Shown here: piece by piece, positions 26,637 to 34,845 of the stretch
Layout of the letters: each line of letters opens with the position of its first letter
Position numbering within the stretch: the stretch's first letter is position 1
Assembly: GCF_000173075.1 (NCBI RefSeq)
Contig: NZ_ABVL01000027.1
Location: 22,404-86,403 of the forward strand
Source of the DNA: Chthoniobacter flavus Ellin428
GTDB lineage: Bacteria > Verrucomicrobiota > Verrucomicrobiia > Chthoniobacterales > Chthoniobacteraceae
Length of the DNA stretch: 64,000 nt
Direction of reading: 5' to 3'
Notes under the pieces: generated by a model
The model's input: the letters and a program-made list of their open reading frames with translations, nothing else
Databases searched by the model: none
Told to the model about the DNA's origin: nothing
Position numbers and translations under genes: made by a program

Positions 26637-26907
26637 TTAATGCGAGTCTTCTGACTCCGGGCCGGTTGACGGGGTCAGTTTAACTAGATCCACGGAATCT
26701 GGAAGAGCCGCACCAGCGATGATCGCCCTCAACGCGGTTTTCGCGCGGCGGAGTTTGACCAACAGACTTTCGAACGTGTCGGGCATCGGGTGCGGGTAAC
26801 TGGATGCCAAGACTCCGGAGATTATCGTTGAGCGTTTGAAGCTCGCGCAAAGCGTTGGGCTGCCGCGGACGGCCGACCTGTTTACGGATTTTTTCGCCGA
26901 GTCCCAT
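26637..26907 (-). CDS. Small helical protein after the response regulator, probable frame break
   Basis: It begins MGLGEKIRKQVGRPRQPNAL at 26907, 13 bp after the response-regulator stop, and runs as a plausible helical frame (RELQTLNDNLRSLGI). Continuing in the same frame gives unconvincing sequence to 26680. Dropping one base in the CC near 26804 joins it to SYPHPMPDTFESLLVKLRRA then KTALRAIIAG and a stop at 26637, a better-looking product of about 90 residues. No family is recognised. Evidence is limited to composition and position. Confidence 0.35.
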
Positions 26908-26920
26908 GAGCGTCACCGCT

Positions 26921-27640
26921 CTACATGATCCGCCGTTCCCCACTCCGCTCGGCATTGAGCGTGTCGAGGACGGAACGAATCTGCGTGAGGAGTTTCTGCT
27001 GCGTATACGGCTTCGGAATGAAACCGCGCAGGCCGCGTGCCAGCATACTGCGCAGACGCTCCTGTTCGGCAAAACCGCTGCTCAGCACGACCGGCGCCTT
27101 CGGATTGATCTGCAGCAACTCGGCGAAGACATCCGCGCCATCCATGATCGGCATGGTGAAATCGAGGATGATGAGCGCGATCTGTTCCTTGAGCTTGCGG
27201 TAGATCTCGATCGCCTGAAACCCGTCCTTGGCCGTGACGATACGGTAACCTTCGTCGGTCAGCACCCGCTGGGCGAGAATCGTCACCAGATCTTCGTCGT
27301 CCACGATCATCACCAGCTCGCGCTGCCCCGTCGGATTGTAAATGCGGACGTCGGAGACCGGATGGGGCACCGGCGGCCTCACCACTACCGGCGCAGGCGG
27401 CTCCACCTTCACCGCCCCGCCCATGTCGGCCTGGTAACCGCCCACGCGATCAACCATCATCCGCGTCACCTTGGTCGCGCGCTCCACCCCGCTGCGCAGG
27501 ATGGCAAAATATTTTTCCGTGTCCGGAGACTCGGCGCAAATCGTCTCCAGCACCTGGCTCGACTCGGAGATAACCTGCAGGAGGTTATTCAACTCGTTGG
27601 CCGTTGCTTTGACCCACTGGATTTCGTCGGGGCCCGGCAT
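26921..27640 (-). CDS. Response regulator with HisKA-like N-terminus lacking the His
   Basis: A 239-residue two-domain protein. Residues 1-70 resemble a dimerisation helix pair of a histidine kinase (VKATANELNNLLQVISESSQV), but the phosphoacceptor His of the usual HDFNN motif is Asn. A Pro-rich linker (PPAPVVVRPPVPHP) leads to a receiver domain at about 105-225 with the acidic pair in MIVDDED, phosphoacceptor Asp in LIILDFTMPIMDG, Ser/Thr in VVLSSGF and Lys in FIPKPYT. It has no DNA-binding output domain. It may act as a dimeric phosphate acceptor or adaptor. Confidence 0.85.
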   Translation of the reverse strand: MPGPDEIQWVKATANELNNLLQVISESSQVLETICAESPDTEKYFAILRSGVERATKVTRMMVDRVGGYQADMGGAVKVEPPAPVVVRPPVPHPVSDVRIYNPTGQRELVMIVDDEDLVTILAQRVLTDEGYRIVTAKDGFQAIEIYRKLKEQIALIILDFTMPIMDGADVFAELLQINPKAPVVLSSGFAEQERLRSMLARGLRGFIPKPYTQQKLLTQIRSVLDTLNAERSGERRIM

Positions 27641-27810
27641 CGGTTAAAAAGAGTGCGGGAGTATCATGCTCCTTCGTCGCGACACGCCCACCACACGCAA
27701 CCGAGGAATGCAACGATAACGAGTGTAAAAGACCCTAGAGTCAGCATAGTATTTAGCGCCGGAGGTAGTGCCGGATTGTTCTCTATAGGTCAACAGGATT
27801 CATGCCCTGC

Positions 27811-28275
27811 TCATATTTTTATTCGGAAGAAATCCGCCAGCACCGCCCGGTAGACCGCACGCTTCATTTCCGGCAGCCACGATAGCCGGAAATCCACCGG
27901 CGCGATCCAGCGGAAAGCCTGAAATTCTGGATGCTCCGTGTCGACATGGATCTCCGCATCCAGCCCCGTGTAATCGCACAGAAAATAGCTCTGCTCCTTG
28001 CCGTGCCAGCCGCGCTTGATCCGGCCATTGCCGTAAAGATACCGATATGGCCCTCTTTTCTCGATGATCTTGAAGTCGCGCGCCGACACGCCGATTTCCT
28101 CCCATACCTCGCGGACGAGCGCCTGCTCCGGCGTCTCGCCGTCATCGATCCCGCCTTGGGGAAATTGCCATGCGCCATCCACGCCCAACCGTTCGCAGAC
28201 CAGGATGCGCCCACGCGCATTGCGCAAAATCGCCGCGACATTCGCCTTGTACCTGATTGGATCTTCACTACTCAT
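27811..28275 (-). CDS. rppH: Nudix hydrolase, RppH-like RNA pyrophosphohydrolase
   Basis: A 154-residue protein with the Nudix box GGIDDGETPEQALVREVWEE followed by IGV, preceded by DGAWQFPQG, and the RppH-typical start YKANVAAILRNARGRILVCER. The C-terminal FQAFRWIAPVDFRLSWLPEMKRAVYRAVL also fits RppH, which removes pyrophosphate from 5'-triphosphate mRNA to start decay; a dinucleoside polyphosphatase role is possible. The start ATG (28273-28275) shares the CATG with the ATG of the divergent gene at 28274, leaving no spacer between them. 170 bp of gene-free DNA separate its end from the response regulator. Confidence 0.88.
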   Translation of the reverse strand: MSSEDPIRYKANVAAILRNARGRILVCERLGVDGAWQFPQGGIDDGETPEQALVREVWEEIGVSARDFKIIEKRGPYRYLYGNGRIKRGWHGKEQSYFLCDYTGLDAEIHVDTEHPEFQAFRWIAPVDFRLSWLPEMKRAVYRAVLADFFRIKI

Positions 28276-28759
28276 GTTGATTCGCAAATATGCACCCGCC
28301 CTCGCAATTGTGCTCGTCCTCTGGGGACTATGGCTGCTCTGGCTCTGGCAACCCGAACGGCAAGTGCGCCTGCATACGACCCAATTTCTGAAAAAAGTCC
28401 AGCAGCGGAACTGGAAAGCGGTGCCCGCCTTCATGGCCGACGATTTTTCCGATCGCTGGGGGCACAATAAAGCCGCTGCGGTCGAGGACGCCGAGCAGGT
28501 TTTCTCGCAATTCCTCTTCCTAACGATCGAGAACCGGACCGAGCAATGTGAAGTCCACGGCCGGGAAGGGACGACGAGCACGTGGATCAAAATCAGCGGC
28601 AATGGAAGCGCCATCGCGCAGTTGGTGATGGAGCGCGTCAATGGGCTGCAAAAGCCGTTCATCTTCACCTGGCGCAAGGTCGGCTCCGCGCCGTGGGAAT
28701 GGCAGCTCACACACATCGACCAACCGGAGCTGAACATCGACCCCGGAGCAGGGTTTTAG
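28274..28759 (+). CDS. Membrane-anchored protein with NTF2-like extracytoplasmic domain
   Basis: A 161-residue protein. It has a single N-terminal membrane helix (APALAIVLVLWGLWLLWLW), then a domain opening TTQFLKKVQQRNWKAVPAFMADDFSDRWGHNK. That opening, with FIFTWRKVGSAPWEWQLTHID at the end, suggests an NTF2/SnoaL-like cone fold, often a scaffold or small-ligand-binding domain. This is an inference from pattern only. It starts in the same CATG as the divergent rppH-like gene. No catalytic residues can be named. Confidence 0.7.
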   Translation: MLIRKYAPALAIVLVLWGLWLLWLWQPERQVRLHTTQFLKKVQQRNWKAVPAFMADDFSDRWGHNKAAAVEDAEQVFSQFLFLTIENRTEQCEVHGREGTTSTWIKISGNGSAIAQLVMERVNGLQKPFIFTWRKVGSAPWEWQLTHIDQPELNIDPGAGF

Positions 28760-28765
28760 TCTGCG

Positions 28766-28798
28766 TCTTAATCTTAATCGTAATCTTGATCTTAATCC
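28766..28798. repeat. CTTAAT short-period repeat
   Basis: Five degenerate 6-bp units (CTTAATCTTAATCGTAATCT and on) lie just after the stop of the preceding gene. The same motif recurs at 33985-34021 and, in reverse complement, at 34768-34800. The remaining gap to 29095 contains a GGCGGCGATCTTCGCCGCC hairpin near 28943 and no gene. Confidence 0.6.
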
Positions 28799-29095
28799 CC
28801 ACCCGCGTGAGCAGAACACCGGCGGCACCAATGTCGCCCTCCTGCTGATCAGCGTACCGGAACCCGGCCACGCCCCCTGCTCGCCTCCGGCAGCGCCCTA
28901 CTGCTCGGCTGGCCGCGCCGTCGGCAGAAATCGCCACTGTAGGCGGCGATCTTCGCCGCCGCGTGTGGGCGCGCGACCTCGAAAACCGACTGCGCCAAGC
29001 GACGGTTCGGAACGACAAAAGTCGCAACCCTCCGCCTCGGGGACGGTTCCGTACTGGAACTTTCCCTCCACCCGATGCACACTGACACACCTTCC

Positions 29096-29716
29096 ATGAA
29101 ATTCCTCCCGATCCTTCTCGCCCTTTTCCTCACCGCCCCCCTGCTCCATGCGCAAAAACAAGGCGGCGGTGCCGGTCGCAACAACCAGAATCAAAACCAG
29201 AACAACACCCCCTCGGCCACCCCGAGCGCCACCCCCACGCCGACCAATATCCCCATGTGGCGATGCAACCTGCCCGGCGGATCCTACTCTGTCGCCCTGC
29301 GCGCCATCGTCTCCGTGAGCAGCCACGAATACCTGGTCGACGGCATCGCCCGCGTCACCGAAGTGAACATTGACACCGTCGGTAACGCCCTCGCCCGCTT
29401 CTACTACATCGAACCCAGCACGCCGAATTCGCCCATCGGTCTCGGCCAGGCGACGATCGACAAAGCCCAGCAAATGCTGCAGGACGGCGCCGCCCGCACC
29501 GGACAGGACGTTTGGCAGAAAGTGGTCAAGAACTACCCCACCACCACGCACGCGCACACCATCGAGTATCGAGTCGCCGACAAAGACACCCTCTCCAAGC
29601 TCTACACCAGCGCCGAAAGTTCCCTGCGCCTGAACCGCAACGCCGTCTTCGACGGAACGAACACCACGCAGACCGACCCGACCCAGACTCCGAATCCGAA
29701 TATTCCGAGTAACTAA
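29096..29716 (+). CDS. Secreted protein of unknown function with Thr/Pro/Ser-rich linker
   Basis: A 206-residue protein. The ATG at 29096 gives a good signal peptide (MKFLPILLALFLTAPLLHA). It is followed by an Asn/Gln-rich and Ser/Thr/Pro-rich linker (NQNQNQNNTPSATPSATPTP) and a globular domain from about residue 60 (WRCNLPGGSYSVALRAIVSV, ARFYYIEPS, TIEYRVADKDTLSKLY). The tail is again Thr/Pro/Asn-rich. The composition suggests an exported or surface protein with flexible ends. It converges with the next gene, whose stop lies four bases away. I recognise no family. Confidence 0.7.
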   Translation: MKFLPILLALFLTAPLLHAQKQGGGAGRNNQNQNQNNTPSATPSATPTPTNIPMWRCNLPGGSYSVALRAIVSVSSHEYLVDGIARVTEVNIDTVGNALARFYYIEPSTPNSPIGLGQATIDKAQQMLQDGAARTGQDVWQKVVKNYPTTTHAHTIEYRVADKDTLSKLYTSAESSLRLNRNAVFDGTNTTQTDPTQTPNPNIPSN

Positions 29717-29719
29717 AAG

Positions 29720-30433
29720 TTACCTCACCCACTTCCCGCCGGGCGTGGAAATGATCGGCAGCACGTCATCCATGTACTGTGTCTTGCCCGTGGCACCGAC
29801 CATCGAGACGCCGGTGTCCTTGCGGAACACCTGGCTCATGCTCTCGCCAGTGTGGCAGCTCCAGCTCTTGACGAACGCGTCGCGGGAAAAGATGCCGCGG
29901 TTGAGCTTCGCCAAATCGTCCTGGTGGATCCACGCCTTCGAGGCGCTGTCGATGTTGTTCGAGTAATCGAACATCCAGCAGGCCTTGTTGCTGTGGCCGA
30001 AGTATTCGAAATCCGCGATCTTTGTCTTGCTGCGATCCAGACCGTAGTTGAGGTAGTCGAACACCTGGGCCGGCTTGTCGAAGAAAATGAGCTTCACGTG
30101 AAAGGCGTCGCGCACACTCTCGATATGGCTGATGAGGTCGTTGTTGTCCTGCTTGGCGCGGGCGAGGTAAGCGGGGCGATAAACCAGCCAGGTGACCTGC
30201 GCACCGGGCACCTGCTGCTCGATCTGCTCGATGCGAATACGCGAGGCGCGCACGAAGTTCATCCACCAGTTGTCATGCGGGGCAGCCTTCCACTTTTCCC
30301 AAATCCACAGCGAAACACCGCCGGTAAGAACGATGAACTCTCCACTCTGCGCCGTGGGTTGGGGATCGGCGGCATGAAGCGGGGCGGTGCAGAGAAGCAG
30401 ACAGGCTGCGAGGAGCAGGCAGATGGATCGCAT
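29720..30433 (-). CDS. Secreted protein with possible caspase-like His/Cys pair
   Basis: A 237-residue protein from the ATG at 30433, which begins a signal peptide (MRSICLLLAACLLLCTAPLHA). The mature part alternates strands and helices (GEFIVLTGGVSLWIWEKWK, VTWLVYRPAYLARAK, HVKLIFFDKP). It contains FEYFGHSNKACW followed about 50 residues later by VKSWSCHTGESM. A His after a hydrophobic strand and a Cys after the next strand is the layout of clan CD (caspase/gingipain-like) cysteine peptidases, so a peptidase or its inactive relative is possible. This is inferred from motif spacing only. Confidence 0.65.
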   Translation of the reverse strand: MRSICLLLAACLLLCTAPLHAADPQPTAQSGEFIVLTGGVSLWIWEKWKAAPHDNWWMNFVRASRIRIEQIEQQVPGAQVTWLVYRPAYLARAKQDNNDLISHIESVRDAFHVKLIFFDKPAQVFDYLNYGLDRSKTKIADFEYFGHSNKACWMFDYSNNIDSASKAWIHQDDLAKLNRGIFSRDAFVKSWSCHTGESMSQVFRKDTGVSMVGATGKTQYMDDVLPIISTPGGKWVR

Positions 30434-30594
30434 GGGCGGAAAAGTTGACTGAATTTTCCGCAATGCAAAGGGAATTACGCGCTCGGATTCGGAAATGCGG
30501 GCCCTGCGTAATCACCCGCTCATGGCACACAATTGTTACACATTCACTATTCCCTCGGCTTGTTTTTCCGTTCGAAAAATAGACCATCAGTGAC

Positions 30595-30843
30595 ATGTCT
30601 ACGTCCCGCCTCATCCCAGCCATCCTCAGTCTCGTCACCATCGCCACCGTCTTCTGCGCCCCGGCCGTCAAAGCCGAGCGGCAGCCCCGCATGGATGCGG
30701 CCCTCGGCGACCTCCAGGCCGCTCGCGCCAAACTCGAACACGCCGAGCACGACAAAGGCGGCCATCGCGAAAAAGCGCTCGAGATGGTCAATGCCGCGAT
30801 CGCCCAGATCAAGGAAGGCATCCGCTACGACAACCGCCACTAA
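30595..30843 (+). CDS. Small secreted helical-hairpin protein
   Basis: An 82-residue protein with a signal peptide (MSTSRLIPAILSLVTIATVF, cleavage near APAVKA) and a mature two-helix domain: RQPRMDAALGDLQAARAKLE, HAEHDKGGHREKALEMVNAA, IAQIKEGIRYDNRH. The pattern with the central DKGGHR turn and the terminal I.YD..H recurs in a small-protein family annotated only as hypothetical in Proteobacteria and Verrucomicrobia. It is followed by an intrinsic terminator at 30890, so it is likely monocistronic. Confidence 0.75.
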   Translation: MSTSRLIPAILSLVTIATVFCAPAVKAERQPRMDAALGDLQAARAKLEHAEHDKGGHREKALEMVNAAIAQIKEGIRYDNRH

Positions 30844-30889
30844 GAACTTGAGACCGCGGTCCATTCCGACCGCGTAAAAACTCCCACCC

Positions 30890-30935
30890 ACACGACCGTC
30901 TGGTGCCCATCACCGGCGGTCGTGTTTGCTTTTTG
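30890..30935 (+). terminator. Rho-independent terminator after the small secreted protein gene
   Basis: The stem ACACGACCG..CGGTCGTGT has a 17-base spacer loop and is followed by TTGCTTTTT. It lies 46 bp after the stop of the gene ending at 30843 and just before the convergent gene ending at 30941. Confidence 0.75.
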
Positions 30936-30940
30936 GGGAG

Positions 30941-31168
30941 TCAGGTCCAGATGACGGTCGTGGCGAACGCGCTTTGGCGGTAGCGACGCCAAGCTTCAGA
31001 CGAGTGACCGACACGCGCACCCGTCGGTGCCGGCGAATGGGTCAGCGGCTTAACCAAGTAAGGATCAGTCGCGGTGAACGCCGCCCGCACGAACGCAACA
31101 ATGCCGACCAGCACAGCCAGCACAAGCAAGGAACCAGCAATGATGGACAGCTTCCTCATGGCGTTCAT
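30941..31168 (-). CDS. Small single-span membrane protein, third gene of the aas operon
   Basis: A 75-residue protein. MRKLSIIAGSLLVLAVLVGIVAFVRA forms one N-terminal membrane helix; the start may be three codons into the frame, at MRKLS. A short extracytoplasmic tail follows (SHSSEAWRRYRQSAFA-like, ending VIWT). It lies 18 bp downstream of the multi-span membrane gene in the same direction and is probably cotranscribed with it. No family is recognised. Confidence 0.5.
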   Translation of the reverse strand: MNAMRKLSIIAGSLLVLAVLVGIVAFVRAAFTATDPYLVKPLTHSPAPTGARVGHSSEAWRRYRQSAFATTVIWT

Positions 31169-31186
31169 GAGTCCGCCCGAAATATC

Positions 31187-31735
31187 TTACGATATCGCCA
31201 CACTCGGAACCGGAGGGGGCGGCGGGGTCGAATGTTTGCGACGCAGCGCCAAGTAGCCAACGATGAGACAGATGATGGCGATCAGTCTCAAGGCGCAATG
31301 CCCGGCGAGCGCCCGATGGGGGAAGCTGCCGAAGGGCACTAAGGTGATGTTATAGACATTTATCGCGAGAGAAGCCAGTTGCACCATCCCAAGAAACAGC
31401 GCCGCGGCGAGGCCTGGACGCAGCCACAGCCAGACGACTCCAGCGGTCAGAACAATGATGTCGAGCGCAGTCGCTGACCAATTGCCCGTAAGGGCGCTCC
31501 CCAGCACAAACGCAGTAATATGCCCCAGCGTGGTCGCAATCGCTCCGCCGAAATATTTCGGCCGAATCGGGCTATTGATGAAGAGCAACAGAAACACAAT
31601 GGCGGCGGCTCCGGGAATCCAGATCGACGCACCGCAATATTGACTCAGGACCCAGCCGCAACCGGCACTCACAAGGCCGGAAATGGACCCTAGTGGATTG
31701 GGCTTCTTTGTACGTTCAGGCATAATGTACCTCAC
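31187..31735 (-). CDS. Multi-span membrane protein coupled to the Aas gene
   Basis: A 182-residue protein with about five hydrophobic segments: GLVSAGCGWVLSQYCGASIW, GAAAIVFLLLFI, IATTLGHITAFVLGSAL, IIVLTAGVVWLWLRPGLA, LRLIAIICLIVGYLAL. The tail is Pro-rich (HSTPPPPPVPS). It starts with GTG at 31733-31735, overlapping the stop of the Aas gene in a GTGA; an internal ATG at 31723 is the alternative. Its function is unknown. The coupling to Aas suggests a role at the inner membrane. Confidence 0.65.
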   Translation of the reverse strand: MRYIMPERTKKPNPLGSISGLVSAGCGWVLSQYCGASIWIPGAAAIVFLLLFINSPIRPKYFGGAIATTLGHITAFVLGSALTGNWSATALDIIVLTAGVVWLWLRPGLAAALFLGMVQLASLAINVYNITLVPFGSFPHRALAGHCALRLIAIICLIVGYLALRRKHSTPPPPPVPSVAIS

Positions 31736-33942
31736 GCCTGCGCCGCGAGTTCCTTGCAGCGCTGGATGTCCAGCTTGCCAGTGCCAAGCACGGGGACGGC
31801 GTCGACGCGTTTTACGATCTTCGGGATCCAGAGGTTCGGCAGGCCGGCGTCGGAGAGCTTCTTGCGCAGATCGCCGGTGTCGATCTCGTGCGTAGTGAGG
31901 AGCACCAGCGCCTCGCCTTTCGCTTCGTCAGGAATGGCCGTGATCGCGCAGGTACGCTCGCTTTCCTTGGCGAGGTCGAAGGCTTCCACGATCCGCGACT
32001 CGACGGTTTCGTGCGGGACCATTTCGCCGCCGATCTTGGAGAAGCGCGAGAGCCGGCCTTCGATGAAACAGAAGCCGTCCTCGTCGAAGCGCGCCAGATC
32101 GCCGGTCTTGAACCAGCCATCCTTCAGCACCTCGGCGGTGCGCTTCGGATCATCGAGATACCCATCGAAAATGTTCGCGCCTTTCAGCCAGAGCATGCCC
32201 GTGGCGTGCAGGGAGAGCGGTTCATCGGTATTCGGATCGCAAATGCGCGCGGCGATACCCGGTGCGAGTTTGCCGATGGAGCCGTCCCGACTCGAAGGCT
32301 GCACGGGATCGTTGGCGTTCGGCGCCTTCACTTCGGGCAGATTAAAGGCCACGACCGGCGAGGTCTCAGTGAGGCCGTAGCCCTGCAGCACCTTCATCCC
32401 GAATTGCTCCTCGAAGGATTTTTGCAAATCGGCGGGCAGCTTTTCCGCGCCGGTGACGAGCAGCTTGAGCGAGGCCAGTTGCTTCGGCTCGGCCTTGCGC
32501 ATGTAGCCGCGCAGGAAGGTGGGCGTGGTGACGACGAGCGAGATTTTGTAGCGCTCGATGAGGCCGGCGAGCTTGGCGATTTCCAACGGGTTCGGATAAG
32601 TGACGACCGTCACCGGCTCCATCATCGGGAAGAGAATCGTCACCGTGGCGCCGAAGCTGTGAAAGAAGGGCAACGAACCGAGCACGCTCTCGCCGCGCTC
32701 GAACTCCAGCATGAGCGCGAATTGCGCGACATTGCCGAGAAGATTGCGATGGGTGAGCGCCACGCCCTTCGGCGCGCCACTGGAGCCGCTCGTGAAAAGG
32801 AGGAAGGCCTCGGCGTGGTCGCCTTCGCGCGGAATGCACAGCGCGCGCGCCAGCACCCACGCCGGCGTCACGCACACCGCGGCGCGCCACAGGGCGATGT
32901 CGCGCTTCATCGGCGGCAGGATTTCGTCGAGCATCAGCGTATGCTCCGGCCAGGGGAAATCGGCCAAGCGCTTCGTCACCGCGTGGGCGGTGATGCAATG
33001 CTTGATCTCGGCGATGGCCATCGAAGCTTCGATCGCCGCGCGGCCGGCGGTGAAGTTGAGATTCACCGGCACCTTGTCCGCCAGCAGCACGGCAAGATTC
33101 ACCACCAGCCCCGCCTTGCCCGGGGGCAGCACGATGGCCACACGATGGCGGGAGCATTCGCGGCGAATGTAACGGCTGAGGGTGATCGCCACCGCGAGCA
33201 GCGAACCGCGGGTGAGCTTCGACTGGTCGAAACCATCGATCACCGCCACGTCGAACTGATGCTTCTTCAGCCCGCGCAGGCAGGCCTCGCCGAGATGCCC
33301 ACGCAGCATGGGCCGGTGCTGGTAGCAGAATTCGCCGAGTTCGAGGAATCGCGAGCGCACCGTGGCAATGTCCGCCTCTTCCGCCTTGAGCGGCGTGCCA
33401 AAGGCGACCGTGACCGGATACGGAAACTGCCGAGGCCATTTGAAGAAATACTTCCCGCCCTTGAAGGAAAAGACCGAGCCCCAGAGCTGATCGAGCCACA
33501 CCGGCACCACCTCCGCCTCGGCCTGGCGGGCGATGAGTTCGTAGCCGCGCTTGAGTCGCAATAACATCCCGCTACGCGAGAGCTCGCCCTCGGGGAAGAT
33601 GCACACGATCTCGCCCGCCTGGATGGCCTCGACGGCGAGCTTGACCGCGTCCTTCGCCTTGCGCGGGGAAATGGGCAGCGCGCCGACCGCGCGGAAGATG
33701 GGGTTCAGCCAGCGCAGGTTGTAGATGTCCGCGAAGACCACGAAGCGAATCGGCCGCGGACAAGCAAGTTGCAGGATCACCGCATCCACCCACGTGAGGT
33801 GATTCGGCAGGAGCAGAAAACCGCCTTTCGGCAGTTGCTCCACACCATGGGCTTTCACCCGATAAATGATCGAGGCCAGAAACTGGCCGAGGCCACGAAT
33901 GATGCGTTCAGCGAGGGAGGTATGACGAGCAGCGGAATCCAC
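31732..33942 (-). CDS. aas: Bifunctional Aas-type acyltransferase/acyl-ACP synthetase
   Basis: A 736-residue fusion. Residues about 15-210 are a PlsC-type 1-acyltransferase with NHLTWVD (His-x4-Asp) and FPEGELSRSG. Residues about 220-730 are an AMP-forming acyl-activating enzyme with LLFTSGSSGAPKGVALTHRN (P-loop), GYGLTETSPV, and DGWFKTGDLARFDEDGF. Aas re-acylates lysophosphatidylethanolamine at the inner membrane using acyl-ACP that it makes itself. The length and domain order match E. coli Aas, but without the N-terminal MFS domain of LplT-Aas fusions. It is first gene of a three-gene operon with two membrane proteins. Confidence 0.92.
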   Translation of the reverse strand: MDSAARHTSLAERIIRGLGQFLASIIYRVKAHGVEQLPKGGFLLLPNHLTWVDAVILQLACPRPIRFVVFADIYNLRWLNPIFRAVGALPISPRKAKDAVKLAVEAIQAGEIVCIFPEGELSRSGMLLRLKRGYELIARQAEAEVVPVWLDQLWGSVFSFKGGKYFFKWPRQFPYPVTVAFGTPLKAEEADIATVRSRFLELGEFCYQHRPMLRGHLGEACLRGLKKHQFDVAVIDGFDQSKLTRGSLLAVAITLSRYIRRECSRHRVAIVLPPGKAGLVVNLAVLLADKVPVNLNFTAGRAAIEASMAIAEIKHCITAHAVTKRLADFPWPEHTLMLDEILPPMKRDIALWRAAVCVTPAWVLARALCIPREGDHAEAFLLFTSGSSGAPKGVALTHRNLLGNVAQFALMLEFERGESVLGSLPFFHSFGATVTILFPMMEPVTVVTYPNPLEIAKLAGLIERYKISLVVTTPTFLRGYMRKAEPKQLASLKLLVTGAEKLPADLQKSFEEQFGMKVLQGYGLTETSPVVAFNLPEVKAPNANDPVQPSSRDGSIGKLAPGIAARICDPNTDEPLSLHATGMLWLKGANIFDGYLDDPKRTAEVLKDGWFKTGDLARFDEDGFCFIEGRLSRFSKIGGEMVPHETVESRIVEAFDLAKESERTCAITAIPDEAKGEALVLLTTHEIDTGDLRKKLSDAGLPNLWIPKIVKRVDAVPVLGTGKLDIQRCKELAAQA

Positions 33943-33984
33943 GGCGGCGGAGTATTAGAGAGCCGGGGGAAGGAGGGTAGCTCT

Positions 33985-34021
33985 TTTTCTTAATCTTGCT
34001 CTTAATCGTAATCTTAATCTC
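33985..34021. repeat. CTTAAT short-period repeat
   Basis: CTTAATCTTGCTCTTAATCG then TAATCTTAATC, nearly the same as 28766-28798. It lies upstream of the aas gene, between it and the toxin gene that ends at 34085. The rest of this 142-bp gap holds nothing recognisable. Confidence 0.6.
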
Positions 34022-34084
34022 TCCCATTACGTTCCACGGAAGGAGCTAAGCTTAAGAGTAAATTAGAATAAGAGCCAGCCCCCC

Positions 34085-34391
34085 TCAGATTTGGCGCAAA
34101 CGTTGGGCGATGCGTCCTGGGGCGCCTCTCAAATCCTCAAGGGCGTGCAAAATGATGCCGCGCGACTCGATCGAGTAGAAGAGCCCGTAGTGCCGATCAA
34201 ACACTAGCACCCGCCGGATAAAACCTCGATGCACAACGGGGGCCGATTTGTGGGAACAGCTGCAATTGACGGGTAGTCTCCAAGAGCGCTTCGAAGAACC
34301 GATCACCCGTACCGGACCTGTAAACATCCAACCGTTCGTAAATGGCCTGCAAGTCGAGATCCACTCCCAACGTCCAGACAACCTCCATCAT
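34085..34391 (-). CDS. ParE/RelE-family toxin with one-base frame break
   Basis: The first frame (from 34391) reads MMEVVWTLGVDLDLQAIYER, then VYRSGTGDRFFEALLETTRQ and FPQIGP. The second, one base on, reads VVHRGFIRRVLVFDRHYGLFY and ends AQRLRQI at 34085. Joined, they form a complete ParE/RelE fold of about 101 residues with the typical R-V-hydrophobic strand and YxxxY ending. Cutting the G5 run at 34238-34242 (plus strand) to G4 repairs it. The start overlaps the antitoxin stop by four bases (ATGA). Either a sequencing error or an inactivated toxin. Confidence 0.7.
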
Positions 34392-34627
34392 TTCTGTCTG
34401 ACGACAAGACGTTCCTTGAGGTGACGGAGATTCTCGGTGACCTGTTCCGTCGTCAGAACATCCTGCGGACGATCCCGATACGCAGCGATCCTTTCATCCA
34501 GAAGCGCCGCTGTTTCCGACGAGATAGGCCCCACAGCAGCGGAAGCCTCGCGCCAAATTTCACCAGCCAGCAGGAGTTTCTCCTCCACGCTCAGCGCCTG
34601 AATCGCGGGAATCGTTTCCAAGATCAT
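34388..34627 (-). CDS. Addiction-module antitoxin of the TIGR02574 type
   Basis: A 79-residue protein. MILETIPAIQALSVEEKLLLAGEIW matches the start of the small antitoxin family TIGR02574 (I..LS.eEKl.La.eLW), followed by ALLDERIAAYRDRPQDVLTTEQV. It overlaps the ParE/RelE-like toxin gene downstream, giving the usual antitoxin-first, translationally coupled pair. Confidence 0.75.
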   Translation of the reverse strand: MILETIPAIQALSVEEKLLLAGEIWREASAAVGPISSETAALLDERIAAYRDRPQDVLTTEQVTENLRHLKERLVVRQK

Positions 34628-34767
34628 TAGGTCAAGCGTATCGCATTCTGGGACTTTGTAGAACGAATTTTTATGGCGGACCGAGGACTTCTGGCCGGAG
34701 AGAGGACCAAAGCGGAGGAAAGACGGTTCTTTTCTTGATCTGCCCTCTCACGCTCCTACAGAGAGGA

Positions 34768-34800
34768 TTGAGAGTAAGATTAAGATTACGATTAAGAGGC
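34768..34800. repeat. GATTAAG short-period repeat (reverse complement of the CTTAAT type)
   Basis: GAGAGTAAGATTAAGATTAC then GATTAAGAG, the inverse of the repeats at 28766 and 33985. It lies 46 bp upstream of the MFS gene and downstream of the antitoxin start. The rest of the gap 34628-34845 shows no gene. Confidence 0.6.
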
Positions 34801-34845
34801 TCCGACCGCAAAATACGCTTCCCTTACAAAGGTGAAACGCATGGG

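Noticed and set aside
30926..31342. 138-codon plus-strand ORF opposite two small membrane genes
   Set aside because: It is Arg/Gly/Gln-rich with no hydrophobic pattern. The minus-strand frames have clean membrane helices and operon spacing.
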